From the NCBI RefSeq assembly GCF_002797535.1, contig NZ_PGFD01000001.1, positions 2,418,001 through 2,482,000 of the forward strand: a DNA stretch of 64,000 bases, in the 5' to 3' direction. The DNA is from Chryseobacterium geocarposphaerae. Its GTDB lineage: Bacteria > Bacteroidota > Bacteroidia > Flavobacteriales > Weeksellaceae. This document shows positions 36,332-45,626 of this stretch, in pieces. Positions within the stretch are counted from its first letter, which is position 1. Every line of letters starts with the position of its first letter. A program made the translations under genes and the position numbers. A model generated the notes under the pieces. It had not been told where the DNA came from and ran no database searches. It worked only from the letters and a program-made list of their open reading frames with translations.

Positions 36332-38512
36332 ATGAAAAAGTTTTTCACAACAATCCCATTATTGCTTTTGGGCATTACTTCCTTTGCCCAAAATAAAATC
36401 GAAAACCTGAATTTTGAAAGTGTAGAAAACAATCTTCCGAAAATTTGGAAAATAATGGGAGATGGCTCTGCAAAAGTTTTCACAGACACCAAGGAAAAAC
36501 AGGAAGGAAAAAATGCTGTTCTTATTGATGCCGAAAAGACCGGCTTTAAAGCATTAATGTACACTCTTCCGGAAAACTATGCCGGAAAAAAGATTACGCT
36601 TTCCGGTTATATTAAGACCGAAAATGTTTCGGATGGCTTTGCAGGACTCTGGATGAGAATTGATCCTGAAGTTGCCTTTGACAATATGCATAAAACAGGG
36701 ATAACCGGAACAACTCCCTGGAAAAAATACGAGATCACCCTGGAAATGTCACCTAAAAACACCCAGAAAATTGTAATTGGGGCACTCCTTACCGGAAAAG
36801 GAAAAATGTGGGTAGATAATCTGAAGCTTTCTATTGACGGAAAAGATATTGAAAATGCTAAAATTTTTGAAAAAGAACTGACAAAAGTAGAACTGGATAA
36901 AGAATTCGATAATGGTTCTAAAATCAGCAACATCTCTTTGGATAAAAACAACCTGAACAATCTTAAAAGCCTCGGATTGATTTGGGGTTACCTGAAATAT
37001 TACCATCCAAAAGTAGCGGGAGGAAATATCAATTGGGATTACGAATTATTCAGAATTTATCCCAAAATTGCCAATGCTACTGCCAATCAGAGGGATCAAA
37101 TTTTATCCAACTGGATCAAGAACCTGGGAACTTATCAAACCGCTAAAAATAAAGAGCCAAAGGATCTAAAATTCAGACCGGATCTCGACTGGATCACGAA
37201 TTCAGGTTTTTCAAAAGAACTTACTAACCAACTTTTAGAATTAAAAGATGCAAAAAGACCAGCAGTAAATTATTATGTAGATTTTTTTGCTCACGTAGGA
37301 AATCCGGATTTTAAAAATGAAAATCCTTATACCCAAATGAGTTATCCTGATGAAGGTTTTCGTTTACTTTCTCTCTACAGATATTGGAACATTATTCAAT
37401 ATTATTTCCCTTATAAAAATCTCATCGACGAAGACTGGAAAGGTATTTTAGCAGAATTCATCCCAAAGTTTATCAATGCTAAAAATGAAACAGAATACAC
37501 CCTTGCTTCATTGGAAATCATTGGCAGAATCCATGATACACATGCAGGAATCTGGGGAAATAACGAAGCCTTAAAGAAATATTTCGGAGAAAGATATGCT
37601 CCGGTCTTACTAACTTTTGCAGAAAATAAAGCTGTTGTCAAAGATTTTTACAATGACAGCTTAGGCGAAGAAACAGGGTTACAAAAAGGTGATGTAATTA
37701 CTGAAATCAATGGTGAAAATGTAGATAATATCGTTAAAAATACTTTGAAGTATTTACCTGCATCCAATTATCCAACACAACTAAGAGATATTTCAAAAAA
37801 ATTATTGAGAAGCAATGCCGAAACAATTGTTATTAAAATTATCAGAAACGGCAAAACAGAAGAAAAAACAATAAAAACCTACACTTTCTCTGACTTAAAA
37901 ATAAAGAATGAAGACAAAGAGTTCTTCAAAATGCATGACCATGATGTGGCATATGTCTATATGGGAAGTGTGAATTCGGATAAGCTTTCTGGGGTCTTTG
38001 ACAAAATTAAAAACACAAAGGGACTCGTTATCGACTTCAGAAACTATCCATCCGATTTTGTTGTTTTCACGATGAGTAAATTATTAAAACCAGATTCTAC
38101 AGAATTTGTAAAATTCAGTAATACAAACAACAATCAACCCGGACTGTTCACTTTTACACCAAGTTTGAAGATTCCCGGAAGCGGAAGCAATGCTTACAAA
38201 GGAAAAATAGCGATTTTGATCAATGAAACTACCCAAAGTAGTGCAGAGTACCACACAATGGCATTCAGAACAGCACCCAATGCGAAAGTTTTTGGTTCAA
38301 CAACCGCAGGAGCTGACGGAAATGTTTCCAAGATCATGCTTCCCGGAAATATTTCAACCATGATCAGCGGAATCGGAGTTTATTATCCGGACGGAACAGA
38401 AACCCAAAGAATTGGAATTGTTCCGGATGTAGAAGTAAAACCTACCATAGATGGAATTAAAAATAATAAAGACGAAGTTCTAGACAAAGCCGTGGAGTGG
38501 ATCAAAAGCTAA
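36332..38512 (+). CDS. S41 family peptidase with N-terminal binding domain and PDZ
   Basis: The 726-residue protein begins with a signal peptide (MKKFFTTIPLLLLGITSFAQ). Residues about 21-165 form a beta-sandwich like carbohydrate-binding modules (NLNFESVENNLPKIWKIMGD, WMRIDPEV, KKYEITLEM, GKGKMWVDNLKLSIDG). A helical linker with the tricorn/S41-like IWGYLKYYHPKVAGG motif follows, then a PDZ-like region (about 440-510, GLQKGDVITEINGENVDNIV) and the S41 catalytic core with INETTQSSAEYHTMAF; the nucleophile is the second Ser of SSAE, about residue 637. The periplasmic substrate is unknown. It lies after the DUF2975 cassette with its own candidate promoter. Confidence 0.92.
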   Translation: MKKFFTTIPLLLLGITSFAQNKIENLNFESVENNLPKIWKIMGDGSAKVFTDTKEKQEGKNAVLIDAEKTGFKALMYTLPENYAGKKITLSGYIKTENVSDGFAGLWMRIDPEVAFDNMHKTGITGTTPWKKYEITLEMSPKNTQKIVIGALLTGKGKMWVDNLKLSIDGKDIENAKIFEKELTKVELDKEFDNGSKISNISLDKNNLNNLKSLGLIWGYLKYYHPKVAGGNINWDYELFRIYPKIANATANQRDQILSNWIKNLGTYQTAKNKEPKDLKFRPDLDWITNSGFSKELTNQLLELKDAKRPAVNYYVDFFAHVGNPDFKNENPYTQMSYPDEGFRLLSLYRYWNIIQYYFPYKNLIDEDWKGILAEFIPKFINAKNETEYTLASLEIIGRIHDTHAGIWGNNEALKKYFGERYAPVLLTFAENKAVVKDFYNDSLGEETGLQKGDVITEINGENVDNIVKNTLKYLPASNYPTQLRDISKKLLRSNAETIVIKIIRNGKTEEKTIKTYTFSDLKIKNEDKEFFKMHDHDVAYVYMGSVNSDKLSGVFDKIKNTKGLVIDFRNYPSDFVVFTMSKLLKPDSTEFVKFSNTNNNQPGLFTFTPSLKIPGSGSNAYKGKIAILINETTQSSAEYHTMAFRTAPNAKVFGSTTAGADGNVSKIMLPGNISTMISGIGVYYPDGTETQRIGIVPDVEVKPTIDGIKNNKDEVLDKAVEWIKS

Positions 38513-38590
38513 TAACTATCAATAAAAAACACAAAATTCAAATACTAAATCCAACATCAAACTCATTTATTTTTATATTTCAATACTCAA

Positions 38591-38614
38591 AAACTTCCGA
38601 AAGGGAGTTTTTTT
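38591..38614 (+). terminator. Rho-independent terminator
   Basis: Stem AAACTTCC / GGGAGTTT (one G-U pair) with a GAAA tetraloop and a run of seven T, 78 bases past the S41 protease stop. Confidence 0.75.
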
Positions 38615-38637
38615 GTTTCTAAAACCTTCAAAAATCT

Positions 38638-38645
38638 TATCTTTG
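38638..38645 (+). promoter_or_regulatory. Candidate -7 element of aspS (TATCTTTG)
   Basis: TATCTTTG lies 60 bases upstream of the aspS ATG. Confidence 0.42.
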
Positions 38646-38705
38646 CAAACGGAAAATAAAGGCTCAAAATATTGGCCTTAAACCTTGAACTTTAAACAAA
38701 TAATT

Positions 38706-40460
38706 ATGTTTCGATCGCACACAAACGGAGAATTATCTCTGAAAAATCTTAATGAAGAAGTTACACTTTCAGGATGGGTACAAACTATCCGTGATAAAGG
38801 ATTTATGATTTGGATAGATCTTCGAGATCGTTACGGAATTACACAGTTGGTTTTTGATCAGGATCGTTCTACGGCAGAACTGATGGAAAATGCAAAAAAA
38901 TTGGGCCGTGAGTTCGTCATTCAGGTTACGGGAAAAGTAATCGAAAGAGTAAGCAAAAACCCTAATATTCCAACAGGAGAAGTTGAAATTTTAGTTGAAA
39001 AATTAACGGTTCTCAATGAATCACAGCTTCCGCCTTTCACTATTGAAGATGAAACGGATGGTGGTGAAGAATTAAGAATGAAATACCGATACCTGGATAT
39101 CAGAAGAAATCCTGTAAAAGATAAATTGATCTTCCGCCACAAAATGGCGCAGAAAGTGAGAAATTATCTTTCAGATAATGGATTTATTGAGGTTGAAACT
39201 CCGGTTTTAATCAAATCCACACCGGAAGGAGCAAGAGACTTCGTGGTTCCAAGCAGAATGAATCCGGGACAATTCTATGCGTTGCCACAATCTCCACAAA
39301 CTTTCAAACAATTATTGATGGTAGGTGGAATGGATAAATATTTCCAGATCGTAAAATGCTTCCGCGATGAGGACTTAAGAGCCGACAGACAGCCGGAATT
39401 CACACAAATCGACTGTGAAATGGCATTCGTAGAGCAGGAAGATGTAATGAATGTTTTTGAAGGAATGACGAAAACTTTATTGAAAGACATCACTGGTCAG
39501 GAATTCGGAGATTTCCCGAGAATGACGTTTGCCGATGCCATGAGAAAATATGGAAACGACAAACCGGATATCCGTTTCGGAATGGAATTCGTTGAATTAA
39601 ACGACTTGGTAAAAGGAAAAGATTTCAAAATATTTGACGAAGCAGAATTGGTTGTCGGAATCAATGTTGAAGGATGTGCAGACTACACAAGAAAACAAAT
39701 TGACGAGCTTGTTGACTGGGTAAAAAGACCACAGATCGGAGCTTCAGGAATGGTTTGGGTTAAATTCCAGAATGACGGGGTAAAAACTTCTTCTGTAAAT
39801 AAATTCTACAACGAAGAAGATCTAGCAAAAATCATTGAAAAATTCGGAGCAAAAGAAGGCGATTTGATGCTTATTCTTTCCGGAAATGAAAACAAGGTAA
39901 GAACTCAGCTTTCTGCATTGAGAATGGAGCTAGGAAACCGTTTAGGATTAAGAAAAGGAAATGAATTCGCTCCTCTTTGGGTAGTAGATTTCCCATTGCT
40001 TGAATTTGATGAAGAAAGCGGACGTTACCATGCGATGCACCACCCTTTCACCTCTCCGAAACCTGAAGATATTCATTTATTGGAAACAGATCCGGGAAAA
40101 GCAAGAGCCAACGCTTACGACATGGTATTGAACGGAAACGAAATAGGTGGTGGTTCTATCAGGATTTTTGATAAAGACCTTCAGTCTAAAATGTTTGACC
40201 TATTAGGATTCTCAAAAGAAGAAGCTGAAGCACAGTTCGGATTCTTAATGAACGCTTTCAAATACGGAGCTCCCCCTCACGGAGGCTTGGCTTTTGGGTT
40301 TGACCGTTTAGTAGCCATTCTTGACGGGAACGAGGTAATCAGAGATTATATTGCCTTCCCTAAAAACAATTCGGGACGTGATGTAATGATCGATGCACCT
40401 GCAGCTATCGCGAATGAGCAACTTGATGAACTGGAATTACAGTTGAATTTAAAAGCATAA
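38706..40460 (+). CDS. aspS: Aspartate-tRNA ligase
   Basis: I start at the ATG at 38706 ([20 protein letters not shown]), the conserved AspRS N-terminus; an upstream TTG would add seven residues. The 584-residue product has an N-terminal OB-fold anticodon-binding domain ([20 protein letters not shown]), class II motif 2 ([18 protein letters not shown]) and motif 3 ([11 protein letters not shown] near the C-terminus), plus a GAD insertion domain of the bacterial type between them. It charges tRNA-Asp in the cytoplasm. Whether it is discriminating or also charges tRNA-Asn cannot be settled here. Confidence 0.97.
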   Translation: MFRSHTNGELSLKNLNEEVTLSGWVQTIRDKGFMIWIDLRDRYGITQLVFDQDRSTAELMENAKKLGREFVIQVTGKVIERVSKNPNIPTGEVEILVEKLTVLNESQLPPFTIEDETDGGEELRMKYRYLDIRRNPVKDKLIFRHKMAQKVRNYLSDNGFIEVETPVLIKSTPEGARDFVVPSRMNPGQFYALPQSPQTFKQLLMVGGMDKYFQIVKCFRDEDLRADRQPEFTQIDCEMAFVEQEDVMNVFEGMTKTLLKDITGQEFGDFPRMTFADAMRKYGNDKPDIRFGMEFVELNDLVKGKDFKIFDEAELVVGINVEGCADYTRKQIDELVDWVKRPQIGASGMVWVKFQNDGVKTSSVNKFYNEEDLAKIIEKFGAKEGDLMLILSGNENKVRTQLSALRMELGNRLGLRKGNEFAPLWVVDFPLLEFDEESGRYHAMHHPFTSPKPEDIHLLETDPGKARANAYDMVLNGNEIGGGSIRIFDKDLQSKMFDLLGFSKEEAEAQFGFLMNAFKYGAPPHGGLAFGFDRLVAILDGNEVIRDYIAFPKNNSGRDVMIDAPAAIANEQLDELELQLNLKA

Positions 40461-40465
40461 ATTTT

Positions 40466-40491
40466 AAGGCGGAGATTTTTCTCCGCTTTTT
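40466..40491 (+). terminator. Rho-independent terminator of aspS
   Basis: Stem AAGGCGGAG / CTCCGCTTT with a six-base loop and T run, 6 bases past the aspS stop. Confidence 0.88.
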
Positions 40492-40500
40492 TATTTAAAT

Positions 40501-40530
40501 TTCCCAAATCTATTTATAAAGATTTGGGAA
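40501..40530. repeat. Inverted repeat, 11-base arms
   Basis: TTCCCAAATCT (40501-40511) and AGATTTGGGAA (40520-40530) are perfect complements around an 8-base loop. There is no T run, and a normal terminator already lies just upstream, so this is a separate structure of unknown role. Confidence 0.7.
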
Positions 40531-40619
40531 AACTTGTTTGGAAAAGGAATTTATGTTATAAAGCTCAAAAGTTTTTACAGAATATTTAATAAAACGTATA
40601 TTTTCAAAAAATACAAGTA

Positions 40620-41156
40620 ATGAAAAATACCTTCTCAATTGTAATCTTATTACTTCTAGTCAGTTGTTCAAACAAAGAAATTACAAAAGAAAAAGATCAA
40701 CAATTAAAATATTCATTTGACAATATATTAAGCTACAATAATCAGGATACGTTATTTATAAAATCTCGTTTTGCAGATTGTGGAGAATGGGGAGGCCATG
40801 AAGAAATTATTAAAATTTATCGCTCAGAAAGAAAAGTAAAACTGACTTATCTCAAATACAAAGTCAATTGTGGCAATAGAGATAATTTAGGATCTATTAT
40901 TCAAATCAAAGATATTACCAATACTATCACTCTTTCAAATTCACAACAAACAAATTTAATGAATTATATAAATAATTTAATGAAATTAAAATTTATTAAT
41001 CCTGAATTCAGTAATGCCGGAACTCTCTTCTCAGTCGAAGACAACAAAGGGACATTAAAGCTTTCTAAATATGGTAATAATATTCATTTACTAAATAATT
41101 ATAATACTTTAATGATAAATTTAGGATTTTCAAAAGTTGTTATTGAAAGTAAATAA
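40620..41156 (+). CDS. Hypothetical lipoprotein, 178 aa
   Basis: I do not recognise the family. The N-terminus (MKNTFSIVILLLLVSCSNKE) is a lipoprotein signal with lipobox LVSC. The mature protein has two later Cys residues (ADCGEWGGHEE and KVNCGNRDN) that may form a disulfide, followed by an Asn/Leu-rich region predicted to be mainly helix and strand. It is noticeably AT-richer and richer in Asn, Ile and Lys than its neighbours, which may indicate relaxed selection or later acquisition. Its stop is 2 bases from that of the convergent SDR gene. Confidence 0.8.
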   Translation: MKNTFSIVILLLLVSCSNKEITKEKDQQLKYSFDNILSYNNQDTLFIKSRFADCGEWGGHEEIIKIYRSERKVKLTYLKYKVNCGNRDNLGSIIQIKDITNTITLSNSQQTNLMNYINNLMKLKFINPEFSNAGTLFSVEDNKGTLKLSKYGNNIHLLNNYNTLMINLGFSKVVIESK

Positions 41157-41158
41157 TA

Positions 41159-41890
41159 CTAAGGAAGTTTAGCAACCAAATTCTCCGGCAATATTTTCAG
41201 AATATAATAAATTATCTTCCATTTAAAATTAGGAACAATGGTGAAAGAACTTCCGGCATTAACTATAAATTTTGCCACATAATCAGGCTCCATAATCAAA
41301 GATTCATTCAATTGTAACCCTTCATTTATTTTGGTTCTGATATATCCAATTACCAGCGCATTTACTTTTACATTCTTTGAAGCCAATTCCTGTCTCAATC
41401 CCGCTAGATAAGTCGTAAAAGCTGCTTTGGTACTTCCATACACAAAATTACTCTTCCGGCCTCTTACTCCGGAAAGCGAAGAGAGTCCGATAATTCTTTC
41501 TAAATTTTTATTACTTATATCTGTTGCAATGATATTTAGAATAGAAACAGCTCCCATATAATTCACCAGCATCATTTGTTGAGCTTCTTTAAAATCTATC
41601 AAAGCTTTTTCATTATTCACTAAAAACCCTGCTGCATACACAACAATGTGAGGCTTTACCGGAAGTTCATCGTAAAATTTCTGATGGGAATCAAAATCAA
41701 CAGAATCAAAATACAGAATGGTCACCTTTGAATCAAAACGATTTTCAGCAACGAAATCTCTCAGAGAATCCATATTTCTGGAAGCCGCTATTACCGAAAA
41801 CCCTTTTTTAACGTATTGTTTGATACATTCTTTGGCAACATCAGAGTTTGCGCCTAGAATGAGAACTGTTTTATTTGTGTTTTGATTCAT
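41159..41890 (-). CDS. SDR family NAD(P)-dependent oxidoreductase
   Basis: The 243-residue protein has a Rossmann fold start (KTVLILGANSDVAKECIKQY), in which the usual TGxxxGIG loop is replaced by LGANSDVA, as in the decaprenylphosphoryl-ribose-reductase-like subgroup of SDRs. The catalytic Ser (IIGLSSLSG) and YxxxK (YGSTKAAF) are present. The C-terminal KWKIIYYILKILPENLVAKL is hydrophobic and may contact membrane. The substrate is unknown; a sugar or lipid-linked sugar is possible by subgroup resemblance only. A strong terminator separates it from yajC upstream, so it is probably transcribed on its own. Confidence 0.87.
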   Translation of the reverse strand: MNQNTNKTVLILGANSDVAKECIKQYVKKGFSVIAASRNMDSLRDFVAENRFDSKVTILYFDSVDFDSHQKFYDELPVKPHIVVYAAGFLVNNEKALIDFKEAQQMMLVNYMGAVSILNIIATDISNKNLERIIGLSSLSGVRGRKSNFVYGSTKAAFTTYLAGLRQELASKNVKVNALVIGYIRTKINEGLQLNESLIMEPDYVAKFIVNAGSSFTIVPNFKWKIIYYILKILPENLVAKLP

Positions 41891-41929
41891 TAGGCAAAGA
41901 AATTGTATTAATTATTCGTATTAAAAAAG

Positions 41930-41964
41930 TTTCGGCGGGGTAAGCAAAGCTCACCCCGCCGAAA
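41930..41964 (-). terminator. GC-rich rho-independent terminator of the nusB-yajC operon
   Basis: Perfect 12-pair stem TTTCGGCGGGGT / ACCCCGCCGAAA with an inner AGC/GCT pair set, followed on the minus strand by CTTTTTT. It is 24 bases past the yajC stop and unusually GC-rich for this region. Confidence 0.9.
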
Positions 41965-41988
41965 TGAAATATATTTCAATCAAGAGAA

Positions 41989-42351
41989 TTAATTTTTCTC
42001 TTCAGCTTCTTTTTTGTCAGCCGTTTTTTCAGCAGCTTTAGCTTTATCTCCAAAACGAGCTTCTGTCAGATCCTTAGAAATTGCAGCTTTTTCAAATTTA
42101 AGTTTCCCTGATAATGTTTCGATAACATAACCATCGTCCTGAACCTGAGCAATTCTTCCGTGAAGACCTGAGGTAAGTACGACTCTGCTCCCCACTTTTA
42201 AATTTTCCTGAAAGTTTTTTTCTTTTTTCTGCTTTCTTTGCTGAGGAAGAATAATTAACAGGAAAAAACCAACCATCATAACCCCCATTATAATCATCAT
42301 GTTTCCTCCTCCACCTGGTTGAGCCTGTAAAAAAATTGATAGTAAACTCAT
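41989..42351 (-). CDS. yajC: Preprotein translocase accessory subunit YajC
   Basis: The 120-residue protein has one N-terminal membrane helix (MMIIMGVMMVGFFLLIILPQ) followed directly by QRKQKKEKNFQENLKVGSRV and VLTSGLHGRIAQV, the conserved YajC cytoplasmic domain. It associates with SecDF at the inner membrane. The C-terminal tail is rich in Lys, Ala and Glu. It starts 4 bases after the DUF1573 gene and is the third gene of the nusB operon. Confidence 0.95.
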   Translation of the reverse strand: MSLLSIFLQAQPGGGGNMMIIMGVMMVGFFLLIILPQQRKQKKEKNFQENLKVGSRVVLTSGLHGRIAQVQDDGYVIETLSGKLKFEKAAISKDLTEARFGDKAKAAEKTADKKEAEEKN

Positions 42352-42355
42352 GATA

Positions 42356-42868
42356 TTATGGTTGAATATTCGCAGTGAATGTTAATTTAATCGGTGCTTT
42401 TTCTACATTCGCAAAAACGTCAGCATATTTATTGACTGCCCCGTCAAAGTTTGTAGAATCAAAATGCAATGTAATTTTTCCTTTTTTACCCGGCAAAATC
42501 GGTTCTTTTGTAAAATCAGGAGCTGTACATCCACATCCCGGTTTTACTTCAGAAATCACCAATGGGTTTGTTCCGGTATTCGTAATTTCATATACATGTT
42601 CTACTTTATCTCCTTTTTTAATCTTTCCGAAGTCAAAATTGCTTTCAGATAGAGCAATTGTAGTTAACGGTTGGTTTGAAGTTGGAGCCGGAGTTGTCGT
42701 TTCAGCAGAAACCGGAGCTACTGTAGAAGAATCCGCAGGAGTTGTAGTTGTAGCAGTAGAATCAGTAGCTACAGCATCTGCTACCTGAGCTTCTTTATTT
42801 TCTTTTTTACAAGAAACCAAACCAAAGCCTATAATAGACAAAGTGATAATGGATAATGTCTTTTTCAT
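42356..42868 (-). CDS. DUF1573 lipoprotein
   Basis: The 170-residue protein has a lipoprotein signal (MKKTLSIITLSIIGFGLVSC), a long Ala/Thr/Ser/Pro-rich linker (about 30-75) and a DUF1573 domain (from about 78) with FDFGKIKKGDKVEHVYEI, the VKPGCGCTAPDF segment and a C-terminal IKLTFTANIQP strand. DUF1573 is an immunoglobulin-like fold common in Bacteroidota, of unknown function. It lies 1 base after nusB and 4 bases before yajC; this gene order is frequent in flavobacteria. Confidence 0.92.
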   Translation of the reverse strand: MKKTLSIITLSIIGFGLVSCKKENKEAQVADAVATDSTATTTTPADSSTVAPVSAETTTPAPTSNQPLTTIALSESNFDFGKIKKGDKVEHVYEITNTGTNPLVISEVKPGCGCTAPDFTKEPILPGKKGKITLHFDSTNFDGAVNKYADVFANVEKAPIKLTFTANIQP

Positions 42869-42869
42869 G

Positions 42870-43775
42870 TTAAATTCTATTTTGATCTTTACAATATTTA
42901 TCTAAAATTCCATTAATAAATATATTGGATCGGTCTGTTGCAAATACTTTCGCAATCTCAATATATTCATTGATAATAACTTTTGAAGGTGTAAAAGGAA
43001 AGTTATCCAATTCCGCAATAGCTGTAGACAAAATCACTTTATCCATCAAAGAAACCCTTTCCAAATCCCAGTTTTCCAGTCTTTCTTCCAATTTCTTTTC
43101 ATTATTTTCCCAACTATCCAATGTATTTCTCAATAGTTTCATCGCGAAAGTCTTATCCTCTTCATCTTTGATCATTTTGATCAACGTTCTGCTTTCTTCA
43201 TCTTCTTTCAGGAAACCAATTGTTTTTTGTACCATCGAATTGGCAATGTGGATATCATCGTACCAGGAAAGTTCCTTATCTCCAAGGTAGTCGTGGAAAT
43301 CATCATTTTCAGCAATATATCTTAAAAATAATTTACCAATGAACTTCTGATCTTCTTCAAAAGAATACCCTTCTTCCTTCATAAAATCCTGATAACGCTT
43401 CCCTGCAGTAATTCTCTGGAAAGTTTTCACCAATAAATCATCATGCAAATCCCATTTCAATTGCTTATGCTGTCCTGTGAAAAATAATCTCTCAGGATTT
43501 TCTTCTAATTTAATTAAAACTTGATTGTTGATGAATTTTTGATTAGGATTGATATCAGACTCGGATTTAATGTATTTATTCTTACTAATCTCAATCTGGT
43601 TCTCTGCCAGTTCTTTTAAAGCAACTAAAAAATTCAGTTGATAGATGTACAGGTAATAGATTTTCTCTATTCCAGAAAACATATTTTTCTCTAATACATC
43701 AAACTTTACAGGGTTCTGGTAATATGAATACACAGTCTGTACTACTTTTTCACGGATTTGTCTTCTTCCTAACAT
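42870..43775 (-). CDS. nusB: Transcription antitermination factor NusB, long form
   Basis: The 301-residue protein starts MLGRRQIREKVVQTVYSYYQ and ends with the NusB core: ERVSLMDKVILSTAIAELDN, PSKVIINEYIEIAKVFATD and SNIFINGILDKYC. NusB binds boxA RNA with NusE and supports rRNA transcription antitermination. E. coli NusB has about 140 residues; here an insert of roughly 150 residues splits the N-terminal helix from the core, the form usual in Bacteroidota. First gene of nusB-DUF1573-yajC, with a TATCTTTG promoter element upstream. Confidence 0.93.
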   Translation of the reverse strand: MLGRRQIREKVVQTVYSYYQNPVKFDVLEKNMFSGIEKIYYLYIYQLNFLVALKELAENQIEISKNKYIKSESDINPNQKFINNQVLIKLEENPERLFFTGQHKQLKWDLHDDLLVKTFQRITAGKRYQDFMKEEGYSFEEDQKFIGKLFLRYIAENDDFHDYLGDKELSWYDDIHIANSMVQKTIGFLKEDEESRTLIKMIKDEEDKTFAMKLLRNTLDSWENNEKKLEERLENWDLERVSLMDKVILSTAIAELDNFPFTPSKVIINEYIEIAKVFATDRSNIFINGILDKYCKDQNRI

Positions 43776-43796
43776 TCAAAGAGCTTTTAATGAGTG

Positions 43797-43804
43797 CAAA
43801 GATA
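43797..43804 (-). promoter_or_regulatory. -7 element of the nusB operon (TATCTTTG)
   Basis: Minus-strand TATCTTTG, 21 bases upstream of the nusB ATG, in the gap to the divergent ABC transporter gene. Confidence 0.45.
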
Positions 43805-43848
43805 CAAAATTTAAAATTTATGAAATTCGTAGTCTGATGACATTTTTG

Positions 43849-43856
43849 TAATTTTG
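43849..43856 (+). promoter_or_regulatory. Candidate -7 element of the ABC exporter (TAATTTTG)
   Basis: TAATTTTG ends only 9 bases before the ATG at 43866, implying a very short or absent leader. Confidence 0.35.
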
Positions 43857-43865
43857 TAAAACTTT

Positions 43866-45527
43866 ATGAAAGCGCTGAAAACCTTAAACCCCTATTTTTG
43901 GAAACACAAAATACTTTTATTTTGGGGAGTCCTATTTATCATTGCCAGTAATTTTTTTAATATATATAAAGTCCAGTTTGTAGGTAAATCGGTAGATGAA
44001 CTTACCAAAAACGGCAATCTCGGTTTCAATCAGCAGGTTCTGATTTATGTTGCCATTATCGTAGGCTGTTCGTTATTAACAGGTTTTTTCACCTTCATGA
44101 TGCGCCAGACCATTATTGTGGCGTCCAGAAGAATTGAATATGAACTTAAAAATAAAATCTACAGACATTATCAGGATTTATCTTTAACAGATTATAAACA
44201 AACAACCATCGGGGACTTAATGAACAGATTAAGTGAAGACGTTGTTGCGGTAAGAATGTATTTAGGACCGGGGGTAATGTATGTAGCAAACTTAATTGTT
44301 CTTGTTATTATCACCGCTGTATATATGGTAAAAACAGACGCATCCATGACAATGTGGACATTGCTGCCTCTCCCAATTCTATCCTATGCCATATATAAAG
44401 TAAGTTCAATTATCAACAAGAAGTCGAAAATCATGCAGAAAAGTCAGTCTGCTATTTCAACCTTTGTTCAGGACAGCTTTTCAGGAATTCGTGTGGTGAA
44501 ATTTTTTGCCAAAGAAAAATACATTGAAAGGAATTATGGGGTAAAAGTTACCGACTACCAAAACAAGGCTCTTGATTTAGCAAAAACAGAAGCATATTTC
44601 TTTACGATCATTTTATTTGTAATTGGATTGCTTAATGTTGCCATTATTTTAATTGGAGGACAGAAGTATATTGACGGCCAATTAAGCATTGGTAAAATTG
44701 CTGACTTCTTCATGTATATCAATACTTTGATTTTCCCATTTTCTATGGTAGGCTGGGTCACTTCAGTTAATCAGCGTGCAGAAGCTTCCATGCAGAGAAT
44801 TAATGAGTTCATGGATAAAAAGTCCGAAATCATCAATACTAATTTTGAAACTTATGCCATTAAAGGAGATATTGAGTTCAGAAACGTTTCTTATGTTTAC
44901 CCAAATACAGGAATCAAAGCGTTAGAAAACTTAAGCTTTACAGTAAAAGCAGGAGAGTCCTTAGCAATTATGGGAAAAACCGGAAGCGGAAAATCTACCA
45001 TAGCATTATTATTGTGCAGATTAATTGATCCTACTGAAGGTGAAATTTTAATTGACGGAAAAAATCTCAAAGAACACAACCTGGAAAACTACAGGAATTT
45101 CATAGGTTATATTCCCCAGGAAAGCTATCTCTTCTCAGATTCTATTGAAAACAATATTGGCTTTGCCATAGATAATCCGTCTCATAAAAAAATAGTTGAG
45201 TATGCTAAAATTGCTGATGTTGATAAAAATATCATAGAATTTAAAGATCAGTATAAAACTATGGTTGGTGAGCGCGGAGTGATGCTTTCGGGAGGTCAAA
45301 AGCAAAGAATTTGTATTGCCAGAGCCTTAATTAAAGACCCGAATATTATCATTTTTGACGATTCTTTATCTGCTTTAGACACCGAAACCGAGCAGAATAT
45401 TTTAGAAAATATCGACAGAAAAATCAGCAACGCGACCTCCATAATTATCACACATAGAGAGTCTAGCGCACAAAAAGCTGATAAAATTATTAATCTTACC
45501 GAAATTGCAAATTCTGTAACTGCTTAG
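43866..45527 (+). CDS. ABC exporter, fused permease and ATPase
   Basis: The 553-residue half-transporter has an N-terminal six-helix membrane domain (about 1-310) and a C-terminal ATPase with Walker A GKTGSGKST (about 370-378), Q-loop IPQESYLFSD, signature LSGGQKQRI, Walker B IIIFDDSLSALD and a His switch in IIITHRESS. It would work as a homodimer or with a partner, exporting lipid, peptide or drug. It resembles MdlB/MsbA-like exporters, but the substrate is unknown. It diverges from nusB, and the PUR-family gene follows with its own promoter. Confidence 0.94.
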   Translation: MKALKTLNPYFWKHKILLFWGVLFIIASNFFNIYKVQFVGKSVDELTKNGNLGFNQQVLIYVAIIVGCSLLTGFFTFMMRQTIIVASRRIEYELKNKIYRHYQDLSLTDYKQTTIGDLMNRLSEDVVAVRMYLGPGVMYVANLIVLVIITAVYMVKTDASMTMWTLLPLPILSYAIYKVSSIINKKSKIMQKSQSAISTFVQDSFSGIRVVKFFAKEKYIERNYGVKVTDYQNKALDLAKTEAYFFTIILFVIGLLNVAIILIGGQKYIDGQLSIGKIADFFMYINTLIFPFSMVGWVTSVNQRAEASMQRINEFMDKKSEIINTNFETYAIKGDIEFRNVSYVYPNTGIKALENLSFTVKAGESLAIMGKTGSGKSTIALLLCRLIDPTEGEILIDGKNLKEHNLENYRNFIGYIPQESYLFSDSIENNIGFAIDNPSHKKIVEYAKIADVDKNIIEFKDQYKTMVGERGVMLSGGQKQRICIARALIKDPNIIIFDDSLSALDTETEQNILENIDRKISNATSIIITHRESSAQKADKIINLTEIANSVTA

Positions 45528-45567
45528 CCATTTCATTCCCAATTGTTAAATAAATCATAAAAAAAAT

Positions 45568-45597
45568 TTTGTGATTAAAAGAAAACTTTTATATTTG
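45568..45597 (+). promoter_or_regulatory. Promoter of the PUR-family gene
   Basis: TTTG (45568-45571), an 18-base spacer and TATATTTG (45590-45597) make a near-consensus Bacteroidota promoter 29 bases before the start codon. Confidence 0.58.
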
Positions 45598-45626
45598 TTC
45601 TTAACAAGATTAAAAAATATCTAACA

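Noticed and set aside
38685..38705. Upstream TTG start for aspS
   Set aside because: The conserved AspRS N-terminus [14 protein letters not shown] begins at the ATG at 38706.
42375..42788. 137-aa plus-strand frame opposite the DUF1573 gene
   Set aside because: It is an antisense shadow of an Ala/Thr-rich linker, with no promoter or family match.
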